Shown: piece by piece, positions 8,897 through 17,494 of the stretch
Layout: every line of letters starts with the position of its first letter
Numbering within the stretch: position 1 is the first letter of the stretch
Assembly (NCBI RefSeq): GCF_029167375.1
Contig: NZ_JARFTP010000010.1
Location: forward strand, 87,812 to 151,811
DNA length: 64,000 bases
DNA from: Tsukamurella sp. 8F
GTDB lineage: Bacteria > Actinomycetota > Actinomycetes > Mycobacteriales > Mycobacteriaceae
Direction: 5' to 3'
Position numbers and translations under genes: made by a program
Notes under the pieces: model-generated
Database searches by the model: none
What the model was told of the DNA's origin: nothing
Seen by the model: the letters and a program-made list of their open reading frames with translations, nothing else

Positions 8897-10431
8897 CGCA
8901 GCGGTTCCCCCCACTCCACGGAGGCGCGCAGGCGCGCCTTGAGCAATTTCCCGCCGGCGTTGCGCGGCAGCGGGCCGTCCGTGATCACGAGGTACTGCGG
9001 CACTTTGAAATCCGCGAGCATCGCTCGACAGTGCTCGACCACTGCGCCGGTGTCCGGGATCTCCTCGCCTCCGAAGACCACGGCGCCCACCTTCTCGCCC
9101 ATCACGTCGTCCGGCACGGCGAGCACCGCGGCCTCGAGTACGCCGGGCGCAGCGACCAGTGCCGATTCCACTTCGATGCTGGAGATGTTCTCGCCGCCAC
9201 GGATGATGATGTCCTTCGTGCGGTCGACGATGCGAACCCGCCCCGCGTCGTCGACCCGGACGATATCGCCTGTGCGAAGCCAACCTTCGGTGTCGATGGC
9301 CTCTCGGGTGGCCTCCGGACGGTTCCAGTACGCAGAGGTGATGTTCGGGCCGCGCGCGACGAGCTCACCAAGCGTGGGATCTGCGGGGTCGTGCGGGACG
9401 ACGCCGAGGTCGACGGTCGGCACCGCGTAGCCCACCGAATCCGCGTGTTCGACCGCGTCGGTGTGTGGAAGCACGGTCATCAACGAGGCGGTCTCGGTCA
9501 TGCCGTACCCGTTGAAGACCTCCGCCGTGGGGAAGCCCTCCTGTATGGCCTTCACCAGGCTCGGCGCGATGGGCGCGCCACCGTAGCCGACCCACTGCAC
9601 GCTGGAGCGGTCCACGTCCTCGAATCCGGGTGTGCGCAACAGTAGGGCGTACACGGCGGGCACGGTGACGAGGAAGCTGATGCGTTCCTCGACGAGCGCT
9701 GTGAGCAGACCCTCGCGGTCGAGAGCAGGCATGATGACCGCTGCGCCACCGAAGAGATGGACGAACAGCAGCTGCGAATTGCACCCGGTCACGTGGAACA
9801 ACGGGACCGAGATGAGGGTGCGTAGACCTCGCCCGATGTCGAATGGTGTGCCGATGGTGCGGGCCATCGTCATCGCGTTGCTCAGGAAGGCCAGATGCTC
9901 GGTGGGTACCCCCTTGGGGCTCCCGGTGGTACCCGATGTGTAGAACATGCCCGCCGTGTCGGATGCCGTGAGCCCGTCTACGACGAACGGATCGCCGTCG
10001 GGTAGCGGATCGTCGGCGGCGAGGTCGATGCGCGTCCCCGAATCCGCGAGGACGAACTCGACCTCTGGTTGCGCCGAGCGCGTATTCACTGCGACGACGA
10101 CGCCCCCCGCCATGATCGTCCCGTAGAAGGCGAGAACCCAGTTCACGCCGGCGGCATAGCGAATCGCCACGCGGTCCCCCCGTGCGAGTCCGCGCGCCCG
10201 AAGGCCGCCGGCCACTCGCGCGGACCGGTCCCACAACTGGCGGTAGGTGAGTCGCTCACCGCCCAGCTCGACGACGGCTTCCGCCTCGGGATCGACGTCG
10301 ACGCGCGCATGGAGCGCGGCGATCAACGTGTCGGGGAGCCCCTCGTAGCAGGTGCGGCCACGACTGTCGACTCGGGTGTCGTTGCGTGAGAAGGGATTGT
10401 GCTCGCGTCCGACGGGGATGATATCGGTCAT
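8893..10431 (-). CDS. Acyl-CoA ligase (class I adenylate-forming)
   Basis: A 512-residue ANL-superfamily enzyme that activates a carboxylic acid through the acyl-AMP and transfers it to CoA. Motifs in order: YTSGTTGSPKG (AMP loop), YGMTET, WLRTGD, DRTKDIIIRGGENI and the C-terminal NAGGKLLK lysine. It resembles FadD3/FadD13-like and medium-chain ligases; the acid is unknown. The start at 10431 overlaps the stop of the upstream lactonase gene (ATGA), and its own stop overlaps the PhaC-like start, making a tight operon. The longer open frame to 10968 is rejected because it overlaps the lactonase gene. Confidence 0.88.
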   Translation of the reverse strand: MTDIIPVGREHNPFSRNDTRVDSRGRTCYEGLPDTLIAALHARVDVDPEAEAVVELGGERLTYRQLWDRSARVAGGLRARGLARGDRVAIRYAAGVNWVLAFYGTIMAGGVVVAVNTRSAQPEVEFVLADSGTRIDLAADDPLPDGDPFVVDGLTASDTAGMFYTSGTTGSPKGVPTEHLAFLSNAMTMARTIGTPFDIGRGLRTLISVPLFHVTGCNSQLLFVHLFGGAAVIMPALDREGLLTALVEERISFLVTVPAVYALLLRTPGFEDVDRSSVQWVGYGGAPIAPSLVKAIQEGFPTAEVFNGYGMTETASLMTVLPHTDAVEHADSVGYAVPTVDLGVVPHDPADPTLGELVARGPNITSAYWNRPEATREAIDTEGWLRTGDIVRVDDAGRVRIVDRTKDIIIRGGENISSIEVESALVAAPGVLEAAVLAVPDDVMGEKVGAVVFGGEEIPDTGAVVEHCRAMLADFKVPQYLVITDGPLPRNAGGKLLKARLRASVEWGEPLR

Positions 10432-11411
10432 CGGTGTGCTCCTGAGAAGTAGATGCGCGGGTTTTCGACGAGCATCGTGGTGATCTGGTCGTCGGAGACG
10501 CCGCGTTCGCGCAAGGCGGGAAGGACGTCGTCGCTGACATGGGTGAAACGCCACCGGGGTAATGCGGCCTTGCGTAGCGCCTCCGGATAGAAGTCGCTGT
10601 AACAGGACGCGTCGTGCGCGAGGACCATCTTCTCGGCGTAGCCGAGCGCAGCGAGCGTGGCGACCGTGGCGACGCGGTCCTCGAACGGGCAGAAGGCGTC
10701 GATCCCGAACCTGTCCATCCCGAGAATCGCCCCCGCGTCCGCGAGCTTGCGGAGGTAGTCGATGTCCGTGCTGTCCCCACTGTGGGCGATGACGACCTTG
10801 GACAGGTCGACCCCTTCCTCCCCGAGCACCCGCTCGACGATCAACCCGGTCTCGTCGTGCGCGTGTGTATGCACTGTGATCGGCGTTCCGGTCTCGACGT
10901 GCGCTTGTGCCACGGCGCGCATCACCCGCTCGACGTCGGGGGTGAGACCGTGTTCGTCGATCGCACACTTGAGCAGCCCCGCCTTCACGTCGGTGTCGGC
11001 TATGCCTTCCCGGATGTCCTTCACGAAGAGCTCGGTCATCGGGTCGACCGGGGTATCGAATATCCGCCCGGGGCCGGTGAAGTGGAACTGGATCGGCGCA
11101 TCGCTGTACGTGTACACGCCGGTGGCGACCACGATGTTCAGGTCGACCTGCTCGTTGATGCGCTGGATCCGCGGGATGTACCGCCCCAGGCCGATGACCG
11201 TCGGGTCGACGATGGAGGTGATCCCCCGCGCCACCATGTCGGTGAGCTGCTGGACAGCGTCGGCGACGCGTACCTCTTCGTCCCAGGGATCCGGGTACTG
11301 AGGATAGTTCTGCCGGATCTCCGTCCCCAGGGTGAAGACGTGCTCGTGCATGAGCACACGCCCCAATGCGTCGACGTCGATGGGGCCTCGGACCGTCTCA
11401 ACTGTGGGCAT
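10428..11411 (-). CDS. Phosphotriesterase-like lactonase family hydrolase
   Basis: An amidohydrolase-superfamily protein of 327 residues in the phosphotriesterase (PTE/PHP/PLL) family. All binuclear-metal ligands can be recognised: HEH in LMHEHVF, the carboxylated lysine in KAGLLKCA, His in VHTHAH, His in IAHSGDS, and Asp in LAHDAS. The family mostly hydrolyses lactones, with phosphotriesterase as a side activity. ATG 11411 is preferred; a TTG at 11423 would be in frame but sits directly on the GAAGGG ribosome site. It is the first gene of the four-gene operon leading to a CoA ligase, so a ring-opened hydroxy acid is a sensible product. Confidence 0.88.
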   Translation of the reverse strand: MPTVETVRGPIDVDALGRVLMHEHVFTLGTEIRQNYPQYPDPWDEEVRVADAVQQLTDMVARGITSIVDPTVIGLGRYIPRIQRINEQVDLNIVVATGVYTYSDAPIQFHFTGPGRIFDTPVDPMTELFVKDIREGIADTDVKAGLLKCAIDEHGLTPDVERVMRAVAQAHVETGTPITVHTHAHDETGLIVERVLGEEGVDLSKVVIAHSGDSTDIDYLRKLADAGAILGMDRFGIDAFCPFEDRVATVATLAALGYAEKMVLAHDASCYSDFYPEALRKAALPRWRFTHVSDDVLPALRERGVSDDQITTMLVENPRIYFSGAHR

Positions 11412-11581
11412 GTGGTGTGGCAACCCTTCGGTAGGGGATCAACGGATCGGACGAACAGTGATGCGCGTCACGTCTGTAGGAGCATAGACTGCGATATGAA
11501 CATGACGTCAGGATTGGAAAAGTTCGATCCCCGACACAGTCACACGTGCGTGAGGCGACGTGGACGAGATGAGGAGCACCC

Positions 11582-12379
11582 ATGACCCGCGAAACCCACG
11601 CGCCCGTTCGTCCTCCGCACCTGCTGTGCAGCATCACCGACGGTTCGCGCGCACTCGGCGAGCTCAGTTGGTTCGGAGGCTCTGCCGCGTGGCTCGCGAC
11701 CCGGCCACACAGGGGCGACGGCCGTCCGGTGCTCGTGCTTCCCGGATTCATGGCCGGCGACTGGTCGACGGTTCCGCTCCGACGCATGCTCGATCACCAC
11801 GGATATCGCACTCACGGTTGGGGGCTCGGGCGTAACCAGGGACCCACGGCTGACGCGATCGAGGGTCTCGACGCCCTCTTCCGTCGAATCCAGGATCAGT
11901 ACGCTCGGCCGATCAGCCTCATAGGGCAGAGCCTCGGCGGGCTCTTCGCCCGCGAACTCGCGCGCCGCTTTCCCGATAGCGTCGACCGGATCGTCACGCT
12001 CGGGTCGCCGGTCTCGATCACCGATCCCGCCCAGTCCCGCGCCGGTCATTCGTACCGGCGGAGAGAGCACCTGCACGTGCCCGAGTTCGCCTTCGACAGG
12101 TGGACGACCGCGCCGCAGCCTGCGGTGCCGGCGACTTCCATCTTCAGCCGCTTCGACGGGATCGTTCGCTGGCAGGCCTGCTTGTATCCCCGCACCCCGC
12201 TGACCGAGAACATCGAGGTGGCTTCCAGCCACCTCGGGATGGCGGTGCAACCGCCGGCCGTGTACGCGACACTCGACCGACTTGCGGCGCCGCTCGACCC
12301 GTGGCGCGCGTTCGAACCGCCGCGGCTGATACGTGGATACTTCCCCGGAACGGCCGACCCCACCTACTTGGCGGCGTAA
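11582..12379 (+). CDS. Alpha/beta serine hydrolase (esterase/lipase-like)
   Basis: A 265-residue cytoplasmic-looking alpha/beta hydrolase with no signal peptide. The oxyanion region VLPGFMAGD and nucleophile elbow GQSLGG (Ser117) are clear, and a C-terminal SSHLGM supplies the probable catalytic His. GAGGAG precedes the ATG. It diverges from the lactonase operon across a 170-bp region that contains the 8-bp palindrome TGACGTCA (11503-11510), and it is followed by a TetR regulator after 47 bp. The substrate is unknown; phospholipase- or PGAP1-like acyl hydrolases share this arrangement. Confidence 0.8.
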   Translation: MTRETHAPVRPPHLLCSITDGSRALGELSWFGGSAAWLATRPHRGDGRPVLVLPGFMAGDWSTVPLRRMLDHHGYRTHGWGLGRNQGPTADAIEGLDALFRRIQDQYARPISLIGQSLGGLFARELARRFPDSVDRIVTLGSPVSITDPAQSRAGHSYRRREHLHVPEFAFDRWTTAPQPAVPATSIFSRFDGIVRWQACLYPRTPLTENIEVASSHLGMAVQPPAVYATLDRLAAPLDPWRAFEPPRLIRGYFPGTADPTYLAA

Positions 12380-12394
12380 CAGCATGCCGCGCCA

Positions 12395-12417
12395 CTATCG
12401 TGGCTACGACACGATAG
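12395..12417. promoter_or_regulatory. TetR operator (perfect 8-bp inverted repeat)
   Basis: CTATCGTG (12395-12402) and CACGATAG (12410-12417) form a perfect inverted repeat with a 7-bp spacer. It lies 9 bp before the GTG start of the TetR gene and overlaps its AGGAGA ribosome site, an arrangement expected for autoregulation. Confidence 0.65.
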
Positions 12418-12426
12418 GAGACAGCA

Positions 12427-13152
12427 GTGGGAGAGTCGACGGCCGCAACGGTCGGCACCACCCCCGACGGCTCCGGCCAGCACGGCGACGCGGTGCCGTC
12501 GCTCGCCGACGTCACCATGTTGCGCGAACTCCCCGCCACGAAACGCGGCATCCGCACGCGCGACGGGATCATCGCAGCGGCCCGGAAGGTCTTCGAGGAC
12601 AGAGGCTTCATCGATGCCCGTCTGGCCGACATATTCGCTGAGGCCGGTTGCTCGACGGGCACGTTCTACCTCTATTTCGGCTCGAAGGAAGAGGTGCTGC
12701 ACGCGGTCCTCGACACGGTTCGCGACGACATGCTGCATCCTCGGCTGGACGAACACATACCGTCGGCCGATCCGTACGCGGTGATCGAGGCCTCGATCCA
12801 CGCCTACCTGGTGGCCTATCGGCGCAACGCATCGATGATGCGATTACTCGAGCAGGTCAGCACGATCGATGCCGGACTCCGTGCACGCCGGATCGCCCGC
12901 AGCAAGGCCTTCGCGCAACGGAACGCGCGAGGTATCGAGCGACTACAGCAACGTGGTCTCGCCGATCCCGGGCTGGACCCGTATCTGACCGCCTGCGCGC
13001 TGTCGTCGATGGTCAGCCGCCTGGCGTACCACACCTACTGCATGACGGTCGGCACGGAATCCGTCGTATCCGACGACGAGGTCCCGGCCGAGGTGCTCAC
13101 GCAGATCTGCAGTCGGCTCTGGATCAAGTCACTCGACATCCATCGCGGGTGA
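12427..13152 (+). CDS. TetR-family transcriptional regulator
   Basis: A 241-residue TetR regulator. The helix-turn-helix is around residues 40-85, with the typical GRLADIF-like second helix and CSTGTFYLYFGSKEEV recognition region; the C-terminal half is a helical ligand-binding domain. A GTG start at 12427 is preceded by AGGAGA and by a perfect inverted repeat that is probably its own operator. The neighbours are the serine hydrolase upstream and a convergent glycosyltransferase, so it may control the hydrolase or a distant gene. Confidence 0.88.
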   Translation: MGESTAATVGTTPDGSGQHGDAVPSLADVTMLRELPATKRGIRTRDGIIAAARKVFEDRGFIDARLADIFAEAGCSTGTFYLYFGSKEEVLHAVLDTVRDDMLHPRLDEHIPSADPYAVIEASIHAYLVAYRRNASMMRLLEQVSTIDAGLRARRIARSKAFAQRNARGIERLQQRGLADPGLDPYLTACALSSMVSRLAYHTYCMTVGTESVVSDDEVPAEVLTQICSRLWIKSLDIHRG

Positions 13153-13193
13153 TCGAGGGGCTCAGCACCTCGGACGCGCCTCGGAGGCGCCAC

Positions 13194-14426
13194 TCAGCGC
13201 CGGGCGGCGGCTTCGATCACGTCGGCGCCCGTCGATGCGCCACCCGTCGCCAGGTACCCATCGGCGACGGCGCGAGCACCGGCCGTCATCGAGCCGGCGG
13301 CGCGCACGGCTGCCCGCAGCGCCCGCGGACCACGTCGCGGGTGCCGGGCGATCCGTGACGGCAGCCGGATTCCAGCGCGGGCCAGTTCTAGTCGGCGGGC
13401 GACCTCGAGCTGATCCCGGCCGAAGGGCACCGCCACCGTCGGTACACCACGCGCGAGGGCCTTCTGGGTGGCGCCCATACCGCCGTGTGTGACGGCAACC
13501 GACGCACGATCCAGGATCGAGCCGTGTGGGGCGAAGCGCACGACCGTCGCGTCGGGTGGAACGACGAGGTCTGATGGGACCCCCGCCGGCATGGTCGCGA
13601 CGACGTGCAGGCCGGTTCCCGCCATGGCCGCGAGCAGGTGCCGGACGAGTACCTCGTCCCGTTGCGGGTCGGACGACGTGGTGACCAGGACGATCGGGCG
13701 GTCGATCGCGCCCAGCCAAGGCGGCTGTGCTGTTGGCGGATCCCATTCGCACGCACCGAGATACACCAGGTTCGGGACATCGGGATGTGGGTATTCGAAA
13801 GGTTCTGCTGTGGCGACCAGCAGGACGGGCGGCCGACGATAGAAGTCGTCCGGGTCGGTCAGTGCGGGCAGCCCGACGGAGGTACGGGTCGCGTTGATCC
13901 GCGGGCCGGCGATCCGTCGGGCGAGCGCGTCCAGGGCCGCGCCGACGAGTACATCCCGTGCGCGACCGGAGATCCCGCGGGCGGGCGCGAGGCCCGGCCC
14001 GAACGGAGGCAGCCCCGGGGAGCGGATGGGGATCGGTGAGGCGGAGAAGCAGGCCCACGGCAGCCGGCACGCTTCGGCGCCTGCCATCGCTCCCCAGGCG
14101 TTCGCATCGACGACGAGGAGATCGGGCGAGTACGCAGCAACCGCCGCGTCGAGGTCGGGCGCCTCGAACACCGCGCGGCGGGCGAACATCTCCATGCCGT
14201 GAGCGAAGGCCTGCACAGGGTTTGTCGCAGATGCGTCATCGGAGGGCACGGATTCGATTCGCGGATCCAGCGCGGAGGCGTCCAGCCCGAAGGATGCGAG
14301 CGTGTGCACCTCCGAGGCGATGGTGCGGACGTGTACGACGTGCCCGCGGGCGCGTAGCTCGAGAAGTAGCGGCATCATCGGGTACAGATGCCCGCGGCCG
14401 ACCGCCGTGTATGCGAGAACCTTCAT
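13194..14426 (-). CDS. GT1-family (MGT-type) glycosyltransferase
   Basis: A 410-residue GT-B glycosyltransferase of family 1. The N-terminal acceptor domain begins with YTAVGRGHLYPMMPLL, and the C-terminal sugar-nucleotide site is marked by THGGMGATQKALARGVP followed by FGRDQLEVARR. Members glycosylate macrolides, sterols, flavonoids or lipids using UDP- or dTDP-sugars. It stands alone, convergent with the TetR gene (41-bp gap) and divergent from the Trp-rich protein gene. The acceptor is not predictable. Confidence 0.85.
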   Translation of the reverse strand: MKVLAYTAVGRGHLYPMMPLLLELRARGHVVHVRTIASEVHTLASFGLDASALDPRIESVPSDDASATNPVQAFAHGMEMFARRAVFEAPDLDAAVAAYSPDLLVVDANAWGAMAGAEACRLPWACFSASPIPIRSPGLPPFGPGLAPARGISGRARDVLVGAALDALARRIAGPRINATRTSVGLPALTDPDDFYRRPPVLLVATAEPFEYPHPDVPNLVYLGACEWDPPTAQPPWLGAIDRPIVLVTTSSDPQRDEVLVRHLLAAMAGTGLHVVATMPAGVPSDLVVPPDATVVRFAPHGSILDRASVAVTHGGMGATQKALARGVPTVAVPFGRDQLEVARRLELARAGIRLPSRIARHPRRGPRALRAAVRAAGSMTAGARAVADGYLATGGASTGADVIEAAARR

Positions 14427-14547
14427 GCGAACTCACAGAGCGGGTGAGGCGGTGTCGTGAGCACCTGGATCCCTCCAGACGTGCGGTATTCGTAGCGAAC
14501 CTACCCTGGATCTCGTCGACCAGGGGCGTTCCGCCGCGGGCAGCGAT

Positions 14548-14564
14548 CTTCAGGTGCCCTTCAG
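14548..14564 (+). promoter_or_regulatory. CTTCAG-N5-CTTCAG direct repeat (candidate response-regulator site)
   Basis: Two CTTCAG hexamers (14548-14553 and 14559-14564) lie 11 bp apart centre to centre, 22 bp before the Trp-rich gene. OmpR-family regulators bind as head-to-tail dimers to direct repeats with this spacing. The same repeat occurs before the exported-protein gene on the other side of the two-component genes. Confidence 0.6.
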
Positions 14565-14586
14565 ACTCGCCCGAGATGGTCTCAGT

Positions 14587-14910
14587 ATGAAGAAGATCAT
14601 CGCGGTGGCGGTAGCCACCACAGCAATAATGTTGGCACTCTTCGTGTTCGGTGACTCCGTCGCCAACGCGGCACCGCATTACACGCCAGGGTGGTGTTCA
14701 CCCGCGCAGTGGCATCCCGGCTGGGCGAGCCCGCCCGTGTGGCATGCCGGCTGGTGGGGACGGGGGGTCTGGCACCCGGCATGGTGGGACGGCCACAGCT
14801 GGCGTCCGGGTTGGTGGAGCCCGCCCGTGTGGCATGCGGGCTGGTGGAGCCCCGGTCGGTGGCACGCCGGTTGGTGGAGCCCCGGACGGTGCTACCCGGG
14901 CCACTGGTGA
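14587..14910 (+). CDS. Small exported Trp/His/Gly-rich repeat protein
   Basis: A 107-residue protein with a clean signal peptide (MKKIIAVAVATTAIML, hydrophobic to about residue 22, ANA-type cleavage site). The mature part of about 80 residues consists of degenerate repeats of the form W-(H/S)-(P/A)-GWW. It contains about 19 tryptophans, 8 histidines and only 2 cysteines, one near each end of the mature region. I do not recognise a family. The composition suggests binding of a flat ligand, a metal or a membrane/cell-wall surface. A CTTCAG direct repeat lies just upstream, a strong hairpin lies just downstream, and the next gene is a response regulator. The Shine-Dalgarno match is weak. Confidence 0.7.
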   Translation: MKKIIAVAVATTAIMLALFVFGDSVANAAPHYTPGWCSPAQWHPGWASPPVWHAGWWGRGVWHPAWWDGHSWRPGWWSPPVWHAGWWSPGRWHAGWWSPGRCYPGHW

Positions 14911-14922
14911 CCCTTCTCCCGT

Positions 14923-14950
14923 GCCCGGCCGGACTCACCTCCGGCCGGGC
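14923..14950 (+). terminator. Hairpin terminator after the Trp-rich gene
   Basis: GCCCGGCCGGA (14923-14933) pairs perfectly with TCCGGCCGGGC (14940-14950) around a 6-base loop, followed by GCTCTTT. It separates the small exported-protein gene from the response-regulator gene. Confidence 0.75.
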
Positions 14951-15007
14951 GCTCTTTGGCACAATCGCGGGCATGCCCTCGGCCGCCGAGATCGGAGCGC
15001 ACGCCTG

Positions 15008-15700
15008 ATGGCGCGCGCACGCGTTCTCGTGATCGAGGACTCGACCGCGATCCGCAGCGCACTCGAGGCCGCGCTGCACGACGCCGGCTACACCGCCGTC
15101 GGCCGCCCGGACGGTGGTGACCTGTCGGCCGATCTGAATGCCTTCCGTCCCGACGTGGTGCTGCTCGACGTCATGCTGCCGGGCCGCGACGGGTTCACCC
15201 TCCTGCGTGAGATCCGTCAGCACTGCGACGCGGGCGTCCTGATGGTGACGGCGCGCGACGGCTCGACGGATCGGGTGCGCGGCCTCACCGCCGGCGCCGA
15301 CGACTACATCCCCAAGCCCTTCGACCTCCCCGAGGTGATCGCACGCGTGGGCGCGGTCCTGCGCCGCACCGGCCGGATGGGCGCCACGGTCGAGGTGGGG
15401 GATCTCGTCGTCGATCCGGACGCGGGGGTCGCGATCCGCGCCGGCCACACGCTGTCACTGACCGCGACCGAGTTCCGGATGCTGTCCTACTTCGCGCAGT
15501 GCAGGGGCCGGGTCCTGTCGAAGACGCAGGTCCTGACCGCGGTGTGGGGCTACGAGGGGTTCGATCCGAACCTCGTCGAGGTGCACGTGAGCGCCTTGCG
15601 GAAGAAGCTGGAGCAGCACGGCCCCCGTCTCCTGCACACCGAGCGCGGGCTCGGCTACATCCTTCGGGCACCTCCCTCGGGGCGGACGATCACATCGTGA
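15008..15700 (+). CDS. OmpR-family response regulator
   Basis: A 230-residue two-component regulator. The receiver domain (about residues 1-120) has the acidic pocket near the N-terminus (VIEDS), the phospho-acceptor Asp54 in LLDVMLPG and the Lys in DDYIPKPF. The C-terminal winged helix (about 130-225) contains LSLTATEFRML, VSALRKKL and the wing RGLGYIL. The stop overlaps the kinase start as GTGA. The flanking genes at 14587 and 18298 share a CTTCAG direct repeat, making them the likely targets. Confidence 0.9.
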   Translation: MARARVLVIEDSTAIRSALEAALHDAGYTAVGRPDGGDLSADLNAFRPDVVLLDVMLPGRDGFTLLREIRQHCDAGVLMVTARDGSTDRVRGLTAGADDYIPKPFDLPEVIARVGAVLRRTGRMGATVEVGDLVVDPDAGVAIRAGHTLSLTATEFRMLSYFAQCRGRVLSKTQVLTAVWGYEGFDPNLVEVHVSALRKKLEQHGPRLLHTERGLGYILRAPPSGRTITS

Positions 15701-17031
15701 CGGCACTCCCGCGGCTCCTGACGGTCTCGCTCCGGGGCCGCGTCCTGGTGACCACACTCTCGGCGCTCGCACTCGCGCTGGTGATCGTCGTCGTGGTGGT
15801 GGCGGCGCTCTTCGAGTCCGTGGTGCACCGGGAGGTGAGCGAGGAGCTGCGGGCACGGGTCGGCTACGCCGAAACCCTCGCGCGCACGGTGGCGACGCCG
15901 CAGGAATTCGTCCGGCGGGTCGACGTCCGGCTCATCACCGCGCAGGTCACCATGCCCGACGGCGAGGTGATCGGCGAGCACAGGAGGTTGCGCGGCGAGC
16001 GTGAGGTGCAGACGCGCGACTTCGTACTGCACGGCGGCCGGCTCGACGGTGCCCGCGTCACCCTGACGGTCGACAGTCAGCCGCTGCAGGTCGTGAAGTC
16101 GCGGCTGCTCTGGGGCATGGTCGCGACCGCGCTCGCCACGCTGGCGGTGACGGGTCTTCTTCTCGCCGTTGCGGTGCGCCGTGCGCTCGCGCCGCTCGAT
16201 GCGATCACGCGCCTGGCCCGGGACACGGAGGCGGGCAACCGGGGCGGCCGGCTCCTGCCGGATCGCCCGGACACCGAGCTGGGACGGGCCGCGAACGCTT
16301 TCGATGACATGCTGGACTCGATCGAGAGCGCGGAATCCCATGCGCGCGAGGCGAACGACCGGGTCCGCCGGTTCGTCGCAGACGCCGCACACGAGCTGCG
16401 TACCCCGATCACGGGGATGCGCGCGATGGCACAGGCCCTGCTGCAGCGTTCGCAGGATACGGACGCCGCCGAACGCGAGCGGCTCAGCGTGATCCTGGTG
16501 CAGGAGTCGAACCGCGCCGGCCGCATCGTGGGCGACCTCGTCGACCTCGCCCGCATCGACGCGAGCATTCCGCTGGACCTCGACCTCGCCGAGGCCGACC
16601 TGTACGAGCTTGCTTCTGCGCAGGTGGAGCGAAGTCGGTTGGTGCATGCCGGGCTGGTACTCGAGCTGCGGGGCGGGGGCGCCGTGGCAATGGTGGATGC
16701 CGCGCGCGTCAGCCAGATCTTGGCGAACCTCGTCGACAACGCCTGCCAGGCCACGCCGGAGGGCGGACGAGTCGTCGTGACGGTGGGTGCGGCAGGGGAG
16801 ATGGCCGAGGTGCACGTCGTCGATACCGGGACCGGTATCCCCGCCGCGGATCGCGAGCGCGTCTTCGATCGACTGGTGCGCCTGGACGCGAGCCGCCGGA
16901 TCGGCGGAGCGGGATTGGGGCTCGCGATCGCTCGTGGGCTGGCGCGCGCCCACGGCGGGGATCTGACCTGCAACGAGCCTCCTGCCGGTTTCGCGACCGA
17001 CTTCCGGCTGGTCCTACCGATCAGGCGGTGA
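15697..17031 (+). CDS. Sensor histidine kinase
   Basis: A 444-residue membrane kinase paired with the upstream response regulator. It has TM1 at about residues 12-40, a short extracytoplasmic loop of about 90 residues, TM2 near 135-160, a HAMP segment, a HisKA domain with the phospho-acceptor His232 in DAAHELRTP, and a HATPase with N-box LVDNACQAT and G-box GAGLGLAIARGLA. A GTG start at 15697 overlaps the regulator stop; the longer frame upstream overlaps the regulator gene and is rejected. The small sensor loop gives no clue to the signal, though the exported Trp/His-rich neighbour suggests an envelope cue. Confidence 0.9.
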   Translation: MTALPRLLTVSLRGRVLVTTLSALALALVIVVVVVAALFESVVHREVSEELRARVGYAETLARTVATPQEFVRRVDVRLITAQVTMPDGEVIGEHRRLRGEREVQTRDFVLHGGRLDGARVTLTVDSQPLQVVKSRLLWGMVATALATLAVTGLLLAVAVRRALAPLDAITRLARDTEAGNRGGRLLPDRPDTELGRAANAFDDMLDSIESAESHAREANDRVRRFVADAAHELRTPITGMRAMAQALLQRSQDTDAAERERLSVILVQESNRAGRIVGDLVDLARIDASIPLDLDLAEADLYELASAQVERSRLVHAGLVLELRGGGAVAMVDAARVSQILANLVDNACQATPEGGRVVVTVGAAGEMAEVHVVDTGTGIPAADRERVFDRLVRLDASRRIGGAGLGLAIARGLARAHGGDLTCNEPPAGFATDFRLVLPIRR

Positions 17032-17493
17032 AGGCACCGTCGGAAACGGCTCCGTCGGGTTCCGCGGCGGGGGTGGTCCCGTCGGCGCAGGGGAGCGGAG
17101 CGCCCTGCTCAGTCCCCACCCCGCTGCGCAGACGGCGATGGTCTCGGCACAGACCGACACCACGCCGAGCGGCTCGAACCAGTCGCCTACGTCGTCGCCG
17201 AGCTCGGGAAAGGACATCGACCGCGTCGCGATGTAGCCCACGACGGCGAGGGAGCATGTCGTGAGTGCGGCGGCGTACACGGCCCCGGAGTCCACCCACA
17301 GCGCGGTCGCCGCGACGAGCCCGCATGCGGCGGTGAGCACGACGAATGCGATGCCCATGTAGGGCGCCTCGTCCAGGTGCGGCGCTATCACCGGGATGTG
17401 CGCTACGGCGGCCACGGCCGCCGCAGCCGCGAGCACCCAGCGGGCGCGGCTGCGGGTCTCGCTCCAGGCGAACGTCTCGAAGCCGGCAGCCAT
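17014..17493 (-). CDS. Four-helix integral membrane protein, unknown function
   Basis: A 159-residue hydrophobic protein with about four membrane segments and a proline-rich C-terminal tail (TGPPPPRNPTEPF). ATG 17493 begins one base after the stop of the upstream exported-protein gene (TGACATG), so the two are almost certainly co-translated. A longer reading from 17523 is possible. The 3' end overlaps the end of the kinase gene by 18 bp on the opposite strand. No family recognised. Confidence 0.7.
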   Translation of the reverse strand: MAAGFETFAWSETRSRARWVLAAAAAVAAVAHIPVIAPHLDEAPYMGIAFVVLTAACGLVAATALWVDSGAVYAAALTTCSLAVVGYIATRSMSFPELGDDVGDWFEPLGVVSVCAETIAVCAAGWGLSRALRSPAPTGPPPPRNPTEPFPTVPSPPDR

Positions 17494-17494
17494 G

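Noticed and set aside
10432..10968. N-terminal extension of the CoA ligase
   Set aside because: It overlaps the lactonase gene, is Arg-rich and has no homology; the ATGA overlap at 10428-10431 marks the true start.
14690..14910. Tandem DNA repeats that might be a CRISPR or satellite
   Set aside because: The repeats are in frame and encode the Trp-Gly repeats of an exported protein; there are no unique spacers of constant length.
15655..16953. A 432-residue reverse-strand frame opposite the sensor kinase gene
   Set aside because: Low-complexity, Arg/His-rich translation and a perfect kinase on the other strand; it is a shadow frame.
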